DNA of 64,000 bases, taken from NCBI RefSeq assembly GCF_027938815.1, contig NZ_CP115913.1, positions 5,056,001-5,120,000 on the forward strand. Reading direction: 5' to 3'. Below are positions 10,901 to 18,343 of the stretch, one piece after another. A model generated the notes under the pieces. It saw only the letters and a program-made list of their open reading frames with translations, was not told the DNA's origin and did not search any database. A program made the position numbers and the translations under genes. Each line of letters opens with the position of its first letter. Position 1 is the stretch's first letter. The stretch is from Oceanirhabdus sp. W0125-5 (GTDB lineage Bacteria > Bacillota > Clostridia > Clostridiales > Clostridiaceae).

Positions 10901-12791
10901 CATTTGGAGTTACTACATTGACAGTTGGAGGTCTATTTATAACTTGAACTTCAGCAGTTGTTGAAACGTCATATGATGCTGGGGAAGTATCTGTTCCAGT
11001 TAACCTAGCAATATTATCGAAAGTTGCTGTTGTGGCAGGTGGCGCCTGAACATTAACATCAATATTAAAACTTGATAATGGTAAAAGAGGATCAGGTATA
11101 TCAGGTGCCGTCCACGTTAGTATTGTTGGAAGTCCTCCTCCACCTGTTATTGTTGTAGGTGCTGGTATTGATGAAATAAATATAAGCTCTGCAGGAATAG
11201 TTTTAGTTACTTGAACATTATCAAGCTGAAGCAATCCATTATTTGATGCTGTTATAGTCCATGAAAATACATCATTAGGATTTACTGTTTGTGTTGCAGG
11301 AGTTTCTGTTATCTGTGGAGCTGCACCAGGAGTTCCTTCTATTGATGCACAATAATCTACAGAATAATACTCATAAAAATCGTCTTGATATGATGCAGTA
11401 TAATTTGCAGAGATTATTTTTCCCGTAAGTGGTGGTGTTACATCTGCTGTAAAGTTTATAATATTCCCTGGTCCAGTATTTCCTACTAAAGATGCTATAT
11501 CCCATGTTAATATTGTTACTCCTCCTGGTCCTGTTGAAATACTTGTTGGAGTAATATTTGCATCATTATTATAGGTATTCCATGCTTCTAAAGTAATAGT
11601 TAACGTTAAATTATCAGCATTGCTTCCACCAATGTTATTTAAATCATAAGTAACTGTTGTTGTAGCACTAGTGGGGGCAGTATTAGGCGTAATTGTTAAT
11701 TGAAGTGTCGGCTTTAAAACTGAGAAAAAGACTGAATCATATACAAATCTTAAATAAGGACCTTCTTCATTATCTGAATAAGGCAGTTTTCTATCATAAT
11801 CTTTTCCACCTTCATATACAATTTTCCCTGCACCGGTCCCCCCTTTATAGCTTCCTGCAGCCATAAAATCATATTGTAGCGAATTTTCAATAAAATGAGC
11901 TATAACTTGTGCAGAAAAATCATAGGTAACATCTGTGTTCAGCCAAGTTCTTTCACTACCAGCAGGAAGTTTTTGAACTTTTCCTGATGTAGATACTGCT
12001 TGTGCTGAAGGAAAATCAGGTACATCTACTGTAAATGTATTATCATCACCCTGATTAGGAAAATCGGGAATTCCAGCAACTGTGATAAATGGACCTGCGA
12101 AATTTTCAATTGCATCTATTGAACTTTCTGTTGCATGCACAAATCCACCTATTCTAAGATATAAATCAAGTTGAGCAATATTAGATGGAAGTCCCCAAAC
12201 ACCACTATCACTTTCACTGGACAAGAAAATATCATATGCTAAAAATTTGCATGGATCAGCTTCATTAAATCCAAACAATCCTCCATTTGTAATCTCAGTT
12301 GAATCCAAAACCCCTGGAGATGTATTTTTATCCCATGGTACCCCTAAAGAGTCCGGTATATTAGCTTCATTTAAGTAATCAATCATGTTATCTGGATTTT
12401 TTTCATCGATACTAATTCTTGGTGCTCTACTCATAGTTCCAGCTATAGGCGCTGAAAATAAATTTGTAGCCTCATGAACGGTAGTATCTGGATATGCAGC
12501 TTGCCAAGCAGTTATAATAGGTAGTGCTGCTGCTGCATATGCAGAATCTACTATATAAGGTCCTCCGATATAATCATGATTGCTTATTGGTACTAATGTT
12601 TGAATATCCCTAGCTGAAGCAGTAAAATCAGTTCCATCATATAATTTACCTGGCTGTATTGCCCATTTAACAGGTATACCATTTTCTAAAAGCCTATATA
12701 CAAGACCATAGGCAAGCCACATACCATTATCTTGAAACTGTTCTTCCATAGGTATTATCAACGTACCAGGAGAAAAGTTTTCTATTGCCAT
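7905..12791 (-). CDS. Giant multidomain spore-surface protein, paralogue of the 2986-7875 product
   Basis: 1,628 aa; ATG at 12791 after AAAAAGGAG. Domain order is the same as in its neighbour: unknown N-terminal module (IIPMEEQFQDNGMWLAYGL, YEGGKDY), two DUF11-type domains, nine alternating Ig-like modules, and a C-terminal SPOCS domain with VHYAHFAQGL in place of the usual PF ending. Near-equal length and colinearity show a tandem duplication of the whole gene, with divergence spread over all modules. There is no signal peptide. The upstream gap 12792-13010 holds a terminator for the preceding operon and a weak CATAGATTT -10-like box, so these two genes probably form their own unit. Function inferred from architecture and neighbours only. 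Confidence 0.85.
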   Translation of the reverse strand: MAIENFSPGTLIIPMEEQFQDNGMWLAYGLVYRLLENGIPVKWAIQPGKLYDGTDFTASARDIQTLVPISNHDYIGGPYIVDSAYAAAALPIITAWQAAYPDTTVHEATNLFSAPIAGTMSRAPRISIDEKNPDNMIDYLNEANIPDSLGVPWDKNTSPGVLDSTEITNGGLFGFNEADPCKFLAYDIFLSSESDSGVWGLPSNIAQLDLYLRIGGFVHATESSIDAIENFAGPFITVAGIPDFPNQGDDNTFTVDVPDFPSAQAVSTSGKVQKLPAGSERTWLNTDVTYDFSAQVIAHFIENSLQYDFMAAGSYKGGTGAGKIVYEGGKDYDRKLPYSDNEEGPYLRFVYDSVFFSVLKPTLQLTITPNTAPTSATTTVTYDLNNIGGSNADNLTLTITLEAWNTYNNDANITPTSISTGPGGVTILTWDIASLVGNTGPGNIINFTADVTPPLTGKIISANYTASYQDDFYEYYSVDYCASIEGTPGAAPQITETPATQTVNPNDVFSWTITASNNGLLQLDNVQVTKTIPAELIFISSIPAPTTITGGGGLPTILTWTAPDIPDPLLPLSSFNIDVNVQAPPATTATFDNIARLTGTDTSPASYDVSTTAEVQVINRPPTVNVVTPNGGELICTQVDITWTASDPDGDPLTYSIQYSPDAGVTFIDIVSGLTTTSYTWVITSLPSGTDYLIKVIASDGELTGEDTSDGTFTIDTTPPAASWISPLTGDLLVTSPVYLQVQATDNVAVAQVTFQYSQDGITFTTIGVDNVPSGDVFTKNWETDGLLSGNYFLRAIAEDLCGRTDQQDIQVIVSSVPDVTIISPNGGEIFCNSPVDITWSISDPSALGIVYTVQYSDDNGTTFNTIATGITTTSYSWDTSSLLSGNEYLIKVIATDGITSKEDVSDGSFTIDNTGPIVTFIAPPDGSTIDTLSVILRVTAVDNVAIDNVLFQYSIDGITFVNIATETVPIGGFYETTWNLTGLTQGNYTLRATAEDICGKTSFDEIQVLFNIPPTVTITNPNGGELICPEGTTITWDAESIDGGVLTSNLFYSPDNGTTFILLASGLTTSSFFWDTSGLPSANQYLIKVIVSDGLSTAEDISDGSFTIDNEPPSVDIIEPADGALVSSSPVLIQATATDNIGVQRVTFQYSSNGVTFIDIGVDTLPVGNVYSGTWNLTGLIQGEYILRAIAEDICGQTNISDIDVTFNIPPSVTVLSPNGGEIIGPSGTTITWLGENPDGVPLIYSVSYSSDGGVSYNVLATGLNTTSFFWDTSGLPSGNDYLVKVIADDGIETAEDTSDSTFTIDNTPPEVLWISPLNGEYLSNTVSLTAMATDNIAVKSVTFSYSNDGGVTYTDIGTVLTPLDGVYVLPFNTALVSDGAYILKATAEDNFNLSSSEIINVIIDNTPPVVYIIYPVNGSTVDGLVPIIVSANDNICLSKIELSIDNEIVDIQTLNGETSSEIVFEWDTNTYSENTHVVKAVVTDCAGFITSTQSSYIVNNLPECYTQVFINGELKIPDEKPPMERILYLNINTTIDKIDRTSSYGGIKFIICGTVDISITYVAAVPEQEVHYAHFAQGLSTTIVCNNVSIDQCVEPVIFVEHVGWDMLDSRTFNKRIVLFIGLKPI

Positions 12792-12925
12792 TTATATTCT
12801 CCTTTTTCTTTGCTTCTTAATATATTTATTATTATGTATCTAAATATATTCTTAAATCTATGCGATTTACTCAACATGTATAACAATGAATGATCTCTAC
12901 CTCCCTCTTTACTTCTTTTAATAAA

Positions 12926-12976
12926 AACACTATCTAAAAAGTTTAATTTCTTTGATCAAACTTAAAAGATAGTGTT
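12926..12976 (-). terminator. Terminator of the downstream SPOCS operon
   Basis: AACACTATCT and AGATAGTGTT enclose an inner AAGTTT/AAACTT stem just after the stop of the gene ending at 13011; the minus-strand side runs into a T-rich tract. Confidence 0.75.
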
Positions 12977-13010
12977 AGTTTACTTATTAATGTTTTATAG
13001 ATATTCTTGA

Positions 13011-13433
13011 TTATGGTAAAGTAATATTTAATTGAAGAACAATTGTTTTTGATAAAGTCCTTTCATCAAGCATATATATATTCACATATTCTTCTACAAT
13101 CTCCACACAAATCGATGTTCCAGCTGTAGGCCCGTCAGGCCATTCTATTAGTTGTGAAAATGGTTCTTCAAAATGAGCTCCATGTACCTGCTGATCAGGA
13201 ACTTCTGCAACGTACTTCACTAAAATCTTAGCAACTCCTGCAACAATTACCTTTCGTATTGGTAGTGGTGGATCATCATCTGTTAATAGACGCGTATCAA
13301 TTACCTCAGCCTTTGTAATTTCATATTGAATTTTATACTGCAAGAATGCTTCCATAGGTGGTTTTACATCAGGTATTATTAAATTATGATTAATAACAAA
13401 TTCTTTGAAAACTTCACTGTTACCATTAGCCAT
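13011..13433 (-). CDS. Stand-alone SPOCS/DUF3794 domain protein, 140 aa
   Basis: The start ATG at 13433 follows GAAGGGGGT. The protein is a single SPOCS-type domain: an early strand ending in IPDVKPPMEAFLQYKIQ, a middle KVIVAGVAKILVKYVAEVPDQQ segment boundary, the signature VHGAHFEEPF, and a C-terminal VEEYVNIYMLDERTLSK region. The same domain caps the giant proteins and occurs in SipL, the clostridial partner of the spore coat protein SpoIVA. No signal peptide. It lies 15 bases after the gene at 13449-13937 and is most like the 14111-14539 product (shared EWPDGPAxGT), suggesting duplication. Probably a coat or exosporium building block; exact role unknown. Confidence 0.85.
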   Translation of the reverse strand: MANGNSEVFKEFVINHNLIIPDVKPPMEAFLQYKIQYEITKAEVIDTRLLTDDDPPLPIRKVIVAGVAKILVKYVAEVPDQQVHGAHFEEPFSQLIEWPDGPTAGTSICVEIVEEYVNIYMLDERTLSKTIVLQLNITLP

Positions 13434-13448
13434 ATTATAACCCCCTTC

Positions 13449-13937
13449 TTAACTATCCTTATTCTGAAGCCAAATTAAAAGTGTCATCTCATATCTAACG
13501 TTTCTAGAATCTTCCTTCATAACCACTAAGTCTTCAACGCATATGTGAACCACAAAATCATTTAAATCAAAATCTAAACCTAAAAGTGTACCATCTGGAT
13601 TCATTACTAAATCCTTAAAGGGTACATCCCAATGTGCAAAGTGAACTTTCTGAGTTAATGTTTCAGAAATATACTCAATCCCTAAAGTTATAATCCCTCC
13701 TACTAAAACTTTCTTACCAGCAGGGCTCTTTACAAGTATTTCACTTAACTCATTAATATCTATTTCATGAATCACATTAAAAATTTCCTCAATATTTGGC
13801 TTAGGATCTGGTATAGTTAAAATACCACTCTGTGAAACTTGAGTATAATAGTTAATCTCTTCACCCCTCTTAGGACATAATTCATTTGCTGCTTTAGACT
13901 GAATGCAACAAATATTTTTATTACAAAATGTTCTCAT
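13449..13937 (-). CDS. Stand-alone SPOCS/DUF3794 domain protein with Cys-containing head, 162 aa
   Basis: The ATG at 13937 is preferred over one at 14000 because AAGGAGGA lies directly before it. The first ~30 residues contain four cysteines (CNKNICCIQ, then LCP), followed by the typical ILTIPDPKPNIEEIF strand, VLVGGIITLGIEYI, the signature VHFAHWDVPF and a C-terminal VHICVEDLVVMKEDSRNV part. The LCP motif before the domain recurs in the products at 14552 and 15062, marking a subgroup of three. No signal peptide. It follows a terminator at 14047-14070, so it may be partly uncoupled from the upstream genes. Structural spore-surface role inferred. Confidence 0.85.
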   Translation of the reverse strand: MRTFCNKNICCIQSKAANELCPKRGEEINYYTQVSQSGILTIPDPKPNIEEIFNVIHEIDINELSEILVKSPAGKKVLVGGIITLGIEYISETLTQKVHFAHWDVPFKDLVMNPDGTLLGLDFDLNDFVVHICVEDLVVMKEDSRNVRYEMTLLIWLQNKDS

Positions 13938-14046
13938 AGTATTCCTCCTTATCTTATGTGTATCACTTTGTAAAACTCTAAAAAAATTCTTATAATTCAT
14001 AATATGCTATTTTCAAATAAAGGATTATTAAATTAAAACAAAATAA

Positions 14047-14070
14047 AAGAGCGATATATTCGTCGCTCTT
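14047..14070 (-). terminator. Terminator within the SPOCS gene series
   Basis: AAGAGCGA and TCGCTCTT form an 8-bp stem; on the minus strand it is followed by TTTTATTTTG, so it fits transcripts coming from the gene at 14111-14539. Confidence 0.75.
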
Positions 14071-14110
14071 GTTCTTAAGTATATATTTTCTTATCACAAC
14101 TATTTTTTTA

Positions 14111-14539
14111 TTATCTATAAACATCAAGTCTTACAAGTATCGCTTTAAAAATCAGCCTTTCATTTTCTCTTATAAAGTCAATCTTTTCTACTACTGGCTT
14201 AATTGTTATTGGTGTACCTTGTGCTGGACCATCTGGCCATTCAATTAATGTACAGAAATGTACATCAAAATGAGCAGCATGAACTCTTTGAGTAGGTTCT
14301 AACGCTGAGTACTTAACTATTATTTTAGCTACTCCAGCAGCGATAACTTTTTTTAAAGGCCATGGATCCTGTGGATCTGGACTTTCAGGGTAAACTAGAT
14401 TTGTATCAATAACTTCAGCTTTATCAATAATTACATCAACTGTTCCATCTATTATACATTCCATATCTGGCTTATGAGGTGGAATAACTAATTTAGTATC
14501 TATTGCAATTTCTTTGAAAATACCTGTGAATGAAGCCAT
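14111..14539 (-). CDS. Stand-alone SPOCS/DUF3794 domain protein, 142 aa
   Basis: ATG at 14539 follows AAGGAGGT. A single SPOCS-type domain: LVIPPHKPDMECIIDG near the start, KKVIAAGVAKIIVKYS in the middle, signature VHAAHFDVHF (H replaces P before the last F), then VVEKIDFIRENERL. It is the closest relative in the window of the 13011 product, sharing KIxVKY and EWPDGPAxGT and a similar length. No signal peptide or cysteine. It is 12 bases downstream of the 14552 gene and ends at a terminator, so it is the last gene of a three-gene operon. Spore-surface building block by inference. Confidence 0.85.
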   Translation of the reverse strand: MASFTGIFKEIAIDTKLVIPPHKPDMECIIDGTVDVIIDKAEVIDTNLVYPESPDPQDPWPLKKVIAAGVAKIIVKYSALEPTQRVHAAHFDVHFCTLIEWPDGPAQGTPITIKPVVEKIDFIRENERLIFKAILVRLDVYR

Positions 14540-14551
14540 ACATCTACCTCC

Positions 14552-15049
14552 TTATTTTGGTTCAAGCCAAATTAATATTACAAGTACAGGCTTGAATCTT
14601 CTCCTATCTAGAACATGAAATTGCACATGTTCTAAACAATAACGAATATTATAATCTTCTAAATCAAAATTTGGATCTGATATTAACCCTTTATTTGTAT
14701 CATTATCACAAGGCCTTTCCCCAATAAACCCTTGGAAAGGAATTGCAAAGTGTGCAAAGTGAACTTCTTGTTCTGGCATATCAGCAGAATATTCTACTCC
14801 AAGTTTAACATCTCCTTGGAAAACAACTTTTTTATGTGTATCAGGAACACCTAAATCAACATCAATAACATCAATGTTATCAATTATAACTTCAATTTGT
14901 TCGTTACTTAGAAATTCTATATCAGGTTTTTCTTCAGGAATCTCCAATATATCACATAAAATTAGTTGAGTAAAATGAGCTAAAAGCGAATCTGGTACTG
15001 GACATAATTCTGTCGCATAGTTTACTACATTATTACCTGGACAATCCAT
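14552..15049 (-). CDS. Stand-alone SPOCS/DUF3794 domain protein, 165 aa
   Basis: ATG at 15049 follows TAAGGAGGT. The head carries cysteines (MDCPGNN, ELCPVPDS), then LEIPEEKPDIEFLSN, VVFQGDVKLGVEYSAD, the full signature VHFAHFAIPF and a C-terminal YNIRYCLEHVQFHVLDRR part. This C-terminal CxEH/CIEK element also occurs in the 13449 and 15062 products. No signal peptide. Gaps of 12 bases on both sides show tight coupling with the genes at 15062 and 14111, so the three proteins are probably made in fixed proportion. Domain assignment is firm by motif; function inferred. Confidence 0.85.
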   Translation of the reverse strand: MDCPGNNVVNYATELCPVPDSLLAHFTQLILCDILEIPEEKPDIEFLSNEQIEVIIDNIDVIDVDLGVPDTHKKVVFQGDVKLGVEYSADMPEQEVHFAHFAIPFQGFIGERPCDNDTNKGLISDPNFDLEDYNIRYCLEHVQFHVLDRRRFKPVLVILIWLEPK

Positions 15050-15061
15050 ATTTCTACCTCC

Positions 15062-15571
15062 TTATGGTGCTGGTGTTGGTGTTGGTATAGGAGTATCAAC
15101 TTCTTCTACCCATACAAGCATCAACATTTCAAAATGCGCTGTTCTGTTATCTATAATTTTCTTAGTTATCTTTTCAATACATACGTGTACAACATAATTA
15201 TCAGGGAAAATTGAATCTGTAGGATCAATTAAGTCACCACATGGTTGCAGTATGATTGCTTGGAATGGAATTTGATAACGCACAAAATGGACAGATTGAT
15301 TCAAATTAGTAGATACATATTGAACTTTAAGATATACATTACCTACCACAAAAATTTTATTTCCCTTTTCGCCATTAGGAAGCTCAACTTCAATAGTATC
15401 ACAAACATCGATAGTTATTTCAGGAATTATTTTTATTATATCTTCCATATTTGGCTTTTGATATGGAATTTTTACTGTTTGAGAAATAAAAATTTCAGTA
15501 AAATACTTAGCCACTCTGTCAGGTGCAGATGGGCATAATTGCACAATACTGGAATTTAAGTTTCTTGTCAT
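15062..15571 (-). CDS. Stand-alone SPOCS/DUF3794 domain protein with Pro-Thr tail, 169 aa
   Basis: ATG at 15571 follows CGGAGGTG; first gene of a three-gene operon. Head with QLCPSAPD, then VKIPYQKPNMEDIIK, IFVVGNVYLKVQYVS, a degenerate signature VHFVRYQIPF (AHF replaced by VRY), VHVCIEKITKK, and a PIPTPTPAP tail. The Pro-Thr tail resembles the linker of the cysteine-rich protein at 2096-2824 and could be a glycosylation or cell-surface exposure segment. No signal peptide. A CATATTATG -10-like box lies ~50 bases upstream, but I find no matching -35. Spore-surface role inferred from the family and neighbours. Confidence 0.85.
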   Translation of the reverse strand: MTRNLNSSIVQLCPSAPDRVAKYFTEIFISQTVKIPYQKPNMEDIIKIIPEITIDVCDTIEVELPNGEKGNKIFVVGNVYLKVQYVSTNLNQSVHFVRYQIPFQAIILQPCGDLIDPTDSIFPDNYVVHVCIEKITKKIIDNRTAHFEMLMLVWVEEVDTPIPTPTPAP

Positions 15572-15690
15572 ATTGACACCTCCGTGGATTTTAATACTTA
15601 CAATGCATAATATGATATCCTTAAATAAAATGGGAATGTTTTAAACAAAAAAATCATATATTTTATTAAACAATTTTAGTAGGTGATTAG

Positions 15691-16104
15691 ATGGGAAACT
15701 ATACGAATAAAAAACTAATAAGCGGCATTTTATCAATTCCATGTCAAAAGCCTCCTATTGAACAAATAATCTATTCTAAATTTAAACCAGCAGTATACAA
15801 AATATTAAAATGTGATGATACCTTAATTATTCGAGGAAATGTAACTATTTTTATTGAATATTCTGCAGATGTTGAAACCAAAGATCAACCAGTTCATTTT
15901 TGTCATTTTGTTATTAATTTTGATGATATGATATGTAAACCTTCATTATTTCCTCTTCCTGATAGTCTATGTAAAGACGATATCGATATTGAAATCCAAT
16001 GTCATGAAATTATAAAAATCCCCCCCAAAAGAATCTCTTACTTATTTTTGTTAAATATTAAGATTAATAACGTAAAAATGTATGAATCCTCATATTATTA
16101 TTAA
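15691..16104 (+). CDS. Divergent SPOCS/DUF3794 domain protein, 137 aa
   Basis: ATG at 15691 follows AGGTGAT. The protein begins directly in the domain (ILSIPCQKPPIEQIIYSK), with LIIRGNVTIFIEYSAD and the signature variant VHFCHFVINF. It is transcribed away from the minus-strand SPOCS operon, with 119 bases between the two starts, so both share one regulatory region. No signal peptide; it lacks the LCP head and Pro-Thr tail of its neighbour. It converges with the glycosyltransferase gene at 16141 over a shared terminator. Domain assignment by motif; role inferred. Confidence 0.8.
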   Translation: MGNYTNKKLISGILSIPCQKPPIEQIIYSKFKPAVYKILKCDDTLIIRGNVTIFIEYSADVETKDQPVHFCHFVINFDDMICKPSLFPLPDSLCKDDIDIEIQCHEIIKIPPKRISYLFLLNIKINNVKMYESSYYY

Positions 16105-16112
16105 TAATTATT

Positions 16113-16142
16113 AAAACGAGAAAGTGTACACTTTCCCGTTTT
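16113..16142. terminator. Bidirectional terminator between convergent genes
   Basis: AAAACGaGAAAGTG pairs with CACTTTCcCGTTTT, with A/T tracts on both sides; it overlaps the stop codon of the minus-strand glycosyltransferase. Confidence 0.75.
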
Positions 16143-17049
16143 AATATGGTATTTTAAATTTCCTGAATATAAAATCATCATCATGAACACGTTCACTAAA
16201 ATATTTTTCTCTTTGTTTATTAATTAATTCTTTATTCTCTTTTATTAAAGCATTAACATCATAATAACAATTAAATTGTTTTGTAATATTTATTGTCTTT
16301 TTTAGTCTAATTTCATTAAAATGAGAGTAAGCAAAACACAACATGTTATAAATAACATTAGATGTAACTACCTCATATGGATGTGAATTTCTAAAAAGAT
16401 GTTTAATTTGCACATATGGATTTATTACAATTTTATAACCATATGTCCAAGCTTTAAAACATATCTCCTCATCCTCTTTTCCCCAAACTTTAAATAGACG
16501 ATCAAATCCATTTATTTTCTCAAATGCTTCTTTAGTTATACCAAGTGCAGCACCACCAGCAATTGGAATTTCCGCCCCTTCACTTGGTTTTCTTGATAAC
16601 CATTTAATAATAAATTGCTTATTCCAAGTCTGACCATAACCTGCTGCTAAAGGATTATACAAGTCTACAATACATGGTGCAACTAAATCTCCATCATATA
16701 ATTTCATTGTCTCAACAAGATCATCCAACCATCCATCAGGTACCTTTATATGTGCATCACAGAAAAATAAATATCTTCCATTAGCAGCATCAGCTCCAAT
16801 ATTTCTGGCTTGTGCAGCACCTACATTATCTACCTTTATTAAAACGATATCCTTATATAATTCTTTATACAGATTCTTTTCTAAAAAACCTGTACTATTA
16901 TCCTGAGAACCATCATCTACAACAATAATTTCAAATTTAAGTTGATTCTTTGAATTCATTAAAGAATCAACTGTCCACTTTAAATTATTAACTTCATTTT
17001 TACATGGAATGATTATAGAAACATCTACTGAATTAAGATTATCTATCAA
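16141..17049 (-). CDS. GT2-family glycosyltransferase, 302 aa
   Basis: A GT-A fold transferase of family 2. VSIIIPCKNEVNNL opens the nucleotide-binding domain, EIIVVDDGSQDNS follows, then an acidic FFCDAHIKVPD in the position of the metal-binding DxD motif, and a late GKEDEEICFKAW with the likely catalytic acid. The start is a TTG at 17049 with AAGGAG eight bases upstream; no ATG fits. It transfers a sugar from an activated nucleotide sugar to an unknown acceptor in the cytosol. A close paralogue (17141-18046) lies just upstream, separated by a terminator. With the CgeB-like and GT14 genes nearby it probably builds a spore-surface glycan. Confidence 0.85.
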   Translation of the reverse strand: MIDNLNSVDVSIIIPCKNEVNNLKWTVDSLMNSKNQLKFEIIVVDDGSQDNSTGFLEKNLYKELYKDIVLIKVDNVGAAQARNIGADAANGRYLFFCDAHIKVPDGWLDDLVETMKLYDGDLVAPCIVDLYNPLAAGYGQTWNKQFIIKWLSRKPSEGAEIPIAGGAALGITKEAFEKINGFDRLFKVWGKEDEEICFKAWTYGYKIVINPYVQIKHLFRNSHPYEVVTSNVIYNMLCFAYSHFNEIRLKKTINITKQFNCYYDVNALIKENKELINKQREKYFSERVHDDDFIFRKFKIPY

Positions 17050-17094
17050 AATATTTACTCCTTCTCTTATATTAATTACTATAAAAAACTATAC

Positions 17095-17133
17095 TATAGA
17101 GATTCCAACTCAAATCTAAATGGAATCTCTATA
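17095..17133 (-). terminator. Terminator with TATAGAGATTCC stem
   Basis: TATAGAGATTCCA pairs with TGGAATCTCTATA across a short loop, then TTTTTTAT on the minus strand, just after the stop of the gene at 17141. The stem resembles the ends of the longer repeat at 28581-28680. Confidence 0.7.
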
Positions 17134-17140
17134 TTTGAGT

Positions 17141-18046
17141 TTAAAAATGAATTCTAAATTTATTAAAAAAATAGTCATCATTATAAGTGCGTTCATTAAA
17201 GTATAATGTTCTCCTATTAATAATTTGGGAGTAGTTTTTCTCAATTTGTTTTTGTACAGTTGGAAAATTCATTTGATTCATAAAGATTTTTTTCACCTTA
17301 TTTATACGAATTTCTGAAAAATGATAGTAAGCAAGGCTCAAAGTATTATATATAATATTAGATGAAGTTACTTTATAATTACGTTTTCTATTAAATAGAT
17401 GAGCTATTTTAACTTCAGGATTAATTACAATCTTGTACCCATAAAGCCATGCCTTAAGGCATAACTCTTGATCTTCAGCACCTAAAACTTGAAATAAATC
17501 ATCAAATCCATATATTTTTTCAAAGGCCTCTTTTCTTATACATAAAGCCCCAGCTCCTGCAAAAGGAATTTCATCGCCCATTTTAGGTTTCCTTGAAATC
17601 CATCTAACAGATAATCTCTTGTTCCATGTTAACCCATATGCCGCTGCTAAAGGATTATATATATCAGTTATGCAAGGTGTTACAATATCTCCATTAAAAG
17701 TTTTTAATGTATTTATTAACCCATCTAACCATCTATGTGGAACTTTAATATGGGCATCACAAAATATAACATATTTACCTTTAGAAGCTTCAACCCCAAT
17801 ATTCCTAGCCTGCCCAGCCCCTATGCTATTTGTTTTGATTAAAGTGATTTTTTTATATAATTGTCCTTTTAAAAACTCTGAACCTCCATCAATTGACCCA
17901 TCATCAACTACTATAATTTCATATTTAAGTATATTTTGTGATTTCATTAGTGAATCAATTGTCCACTTTAGATTTCCTCCTTCATTTTTACAAGGTACTA
18001 TTATTGAAACATCAATATTATCATCTAAAATAGCCTTTTCTTTCAA
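17141..18046 (-). CDS. GT2-family glycosyltransferase, 301 aa
   Basis: Paralogue of the 16141-17049 product with the same landmarks: VSIIVPCKNEGGNLKW, EIIVVDDGSIDGG, FCDAHIKVPHRWLDG, and GAEDQELCLKAW near residue 190. The start is a TTG at 18046 with AAAGGAG about eight bases upstream. It is cytosolic with no membrane helix. Two colinear, similar-length GT2 enzymes in tandem suggest successive additions of related sugars to the same glycan. The divergent gene at 18344 (CgeB-like) has a sigma-K-like promoter in the shared intergenic region; for this gene a CATATTGTA box is present without a convincing -35. Donor and acceptor unknown. Confidence 0.85.
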   Translation of the reverse strand: MKEKAILDDNIDVSIIVPCKNEGGNLKWTIDSLMKSQNILKYEIIVVDDGSIDGGSEFLKGQLYKKITLIKTNSIGAGQARNIGVEASKGKYVIFCDAHIKVPHRWLDGLINTLKTFNGDIVTPCITDIYNPLAAAYGLTWNKRLSVRWISRKPKMGDEIPFAGAGALCIRKEAFEKIYGFDDLFQVLGAEDQELCLKAWLYGYKIVINPEVKIAHLFNRKRNYKVTSSNIIYNTLSLAYYHFSEIRINKVKKIFMNQMNFPTVQKQIEKNYSQIINRRTLYFNERTYNDDYFFNKFRIHF

Positions 18047-18209
18047 CCTACAGCTCCTTTCTTTCTTTATATGTACTTACTCAAAAGTAATTTATACATT
18101 TTTTCCTGTTACTCTTATTATATTAGTCTTAGCTACAATATGTTTCTATTAAATATTGCGATTCTTTGAGTAAATTGTGAATAAATTAGTTTTAAAATAA
18201 GATGTCTAT

Positions 18210-18238
18210 AACATTTCTTTCCGCCTACACATAAGATA
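18210..18238 (+). promoter_or_regulatory. Sigma-K-like promoter of the CgeB-like gene
   Basis: AACA (18210-18213), exactly 16 bases, then CATAAGATA (18230-18238): a perfect match to mACm-N16-CATAnnnTA. The leader to the ATG at 18344 would be about 100 bases. Confidence 0.65.
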
Positions 18239-18343
18239 TATTAGAAAATCTATAATTAAAAAATACTTCGATAAATAATTTATTTTAAAAAAGTTTATCA
18301 CTCTATTATTTATTTCTTATAATCACAAGGAAGTGACGATTTA

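Noticed and set aside
12792-13010. Sigma-K promoter for the giant gene pair
   Set aside because: A CATAGATTT box is present, but the only AC-containing -35 candidate is 14 bases away, outside the spacing seen elsewhere.
16141-18046. GT2 pair as flagellar or capsule genes
   Set aside because: No flagellar, Wzx/Wzy or undecaprenyl-transferase genes are near, whereas the CgeB-like and sigma-K-linked genes are adjacent.
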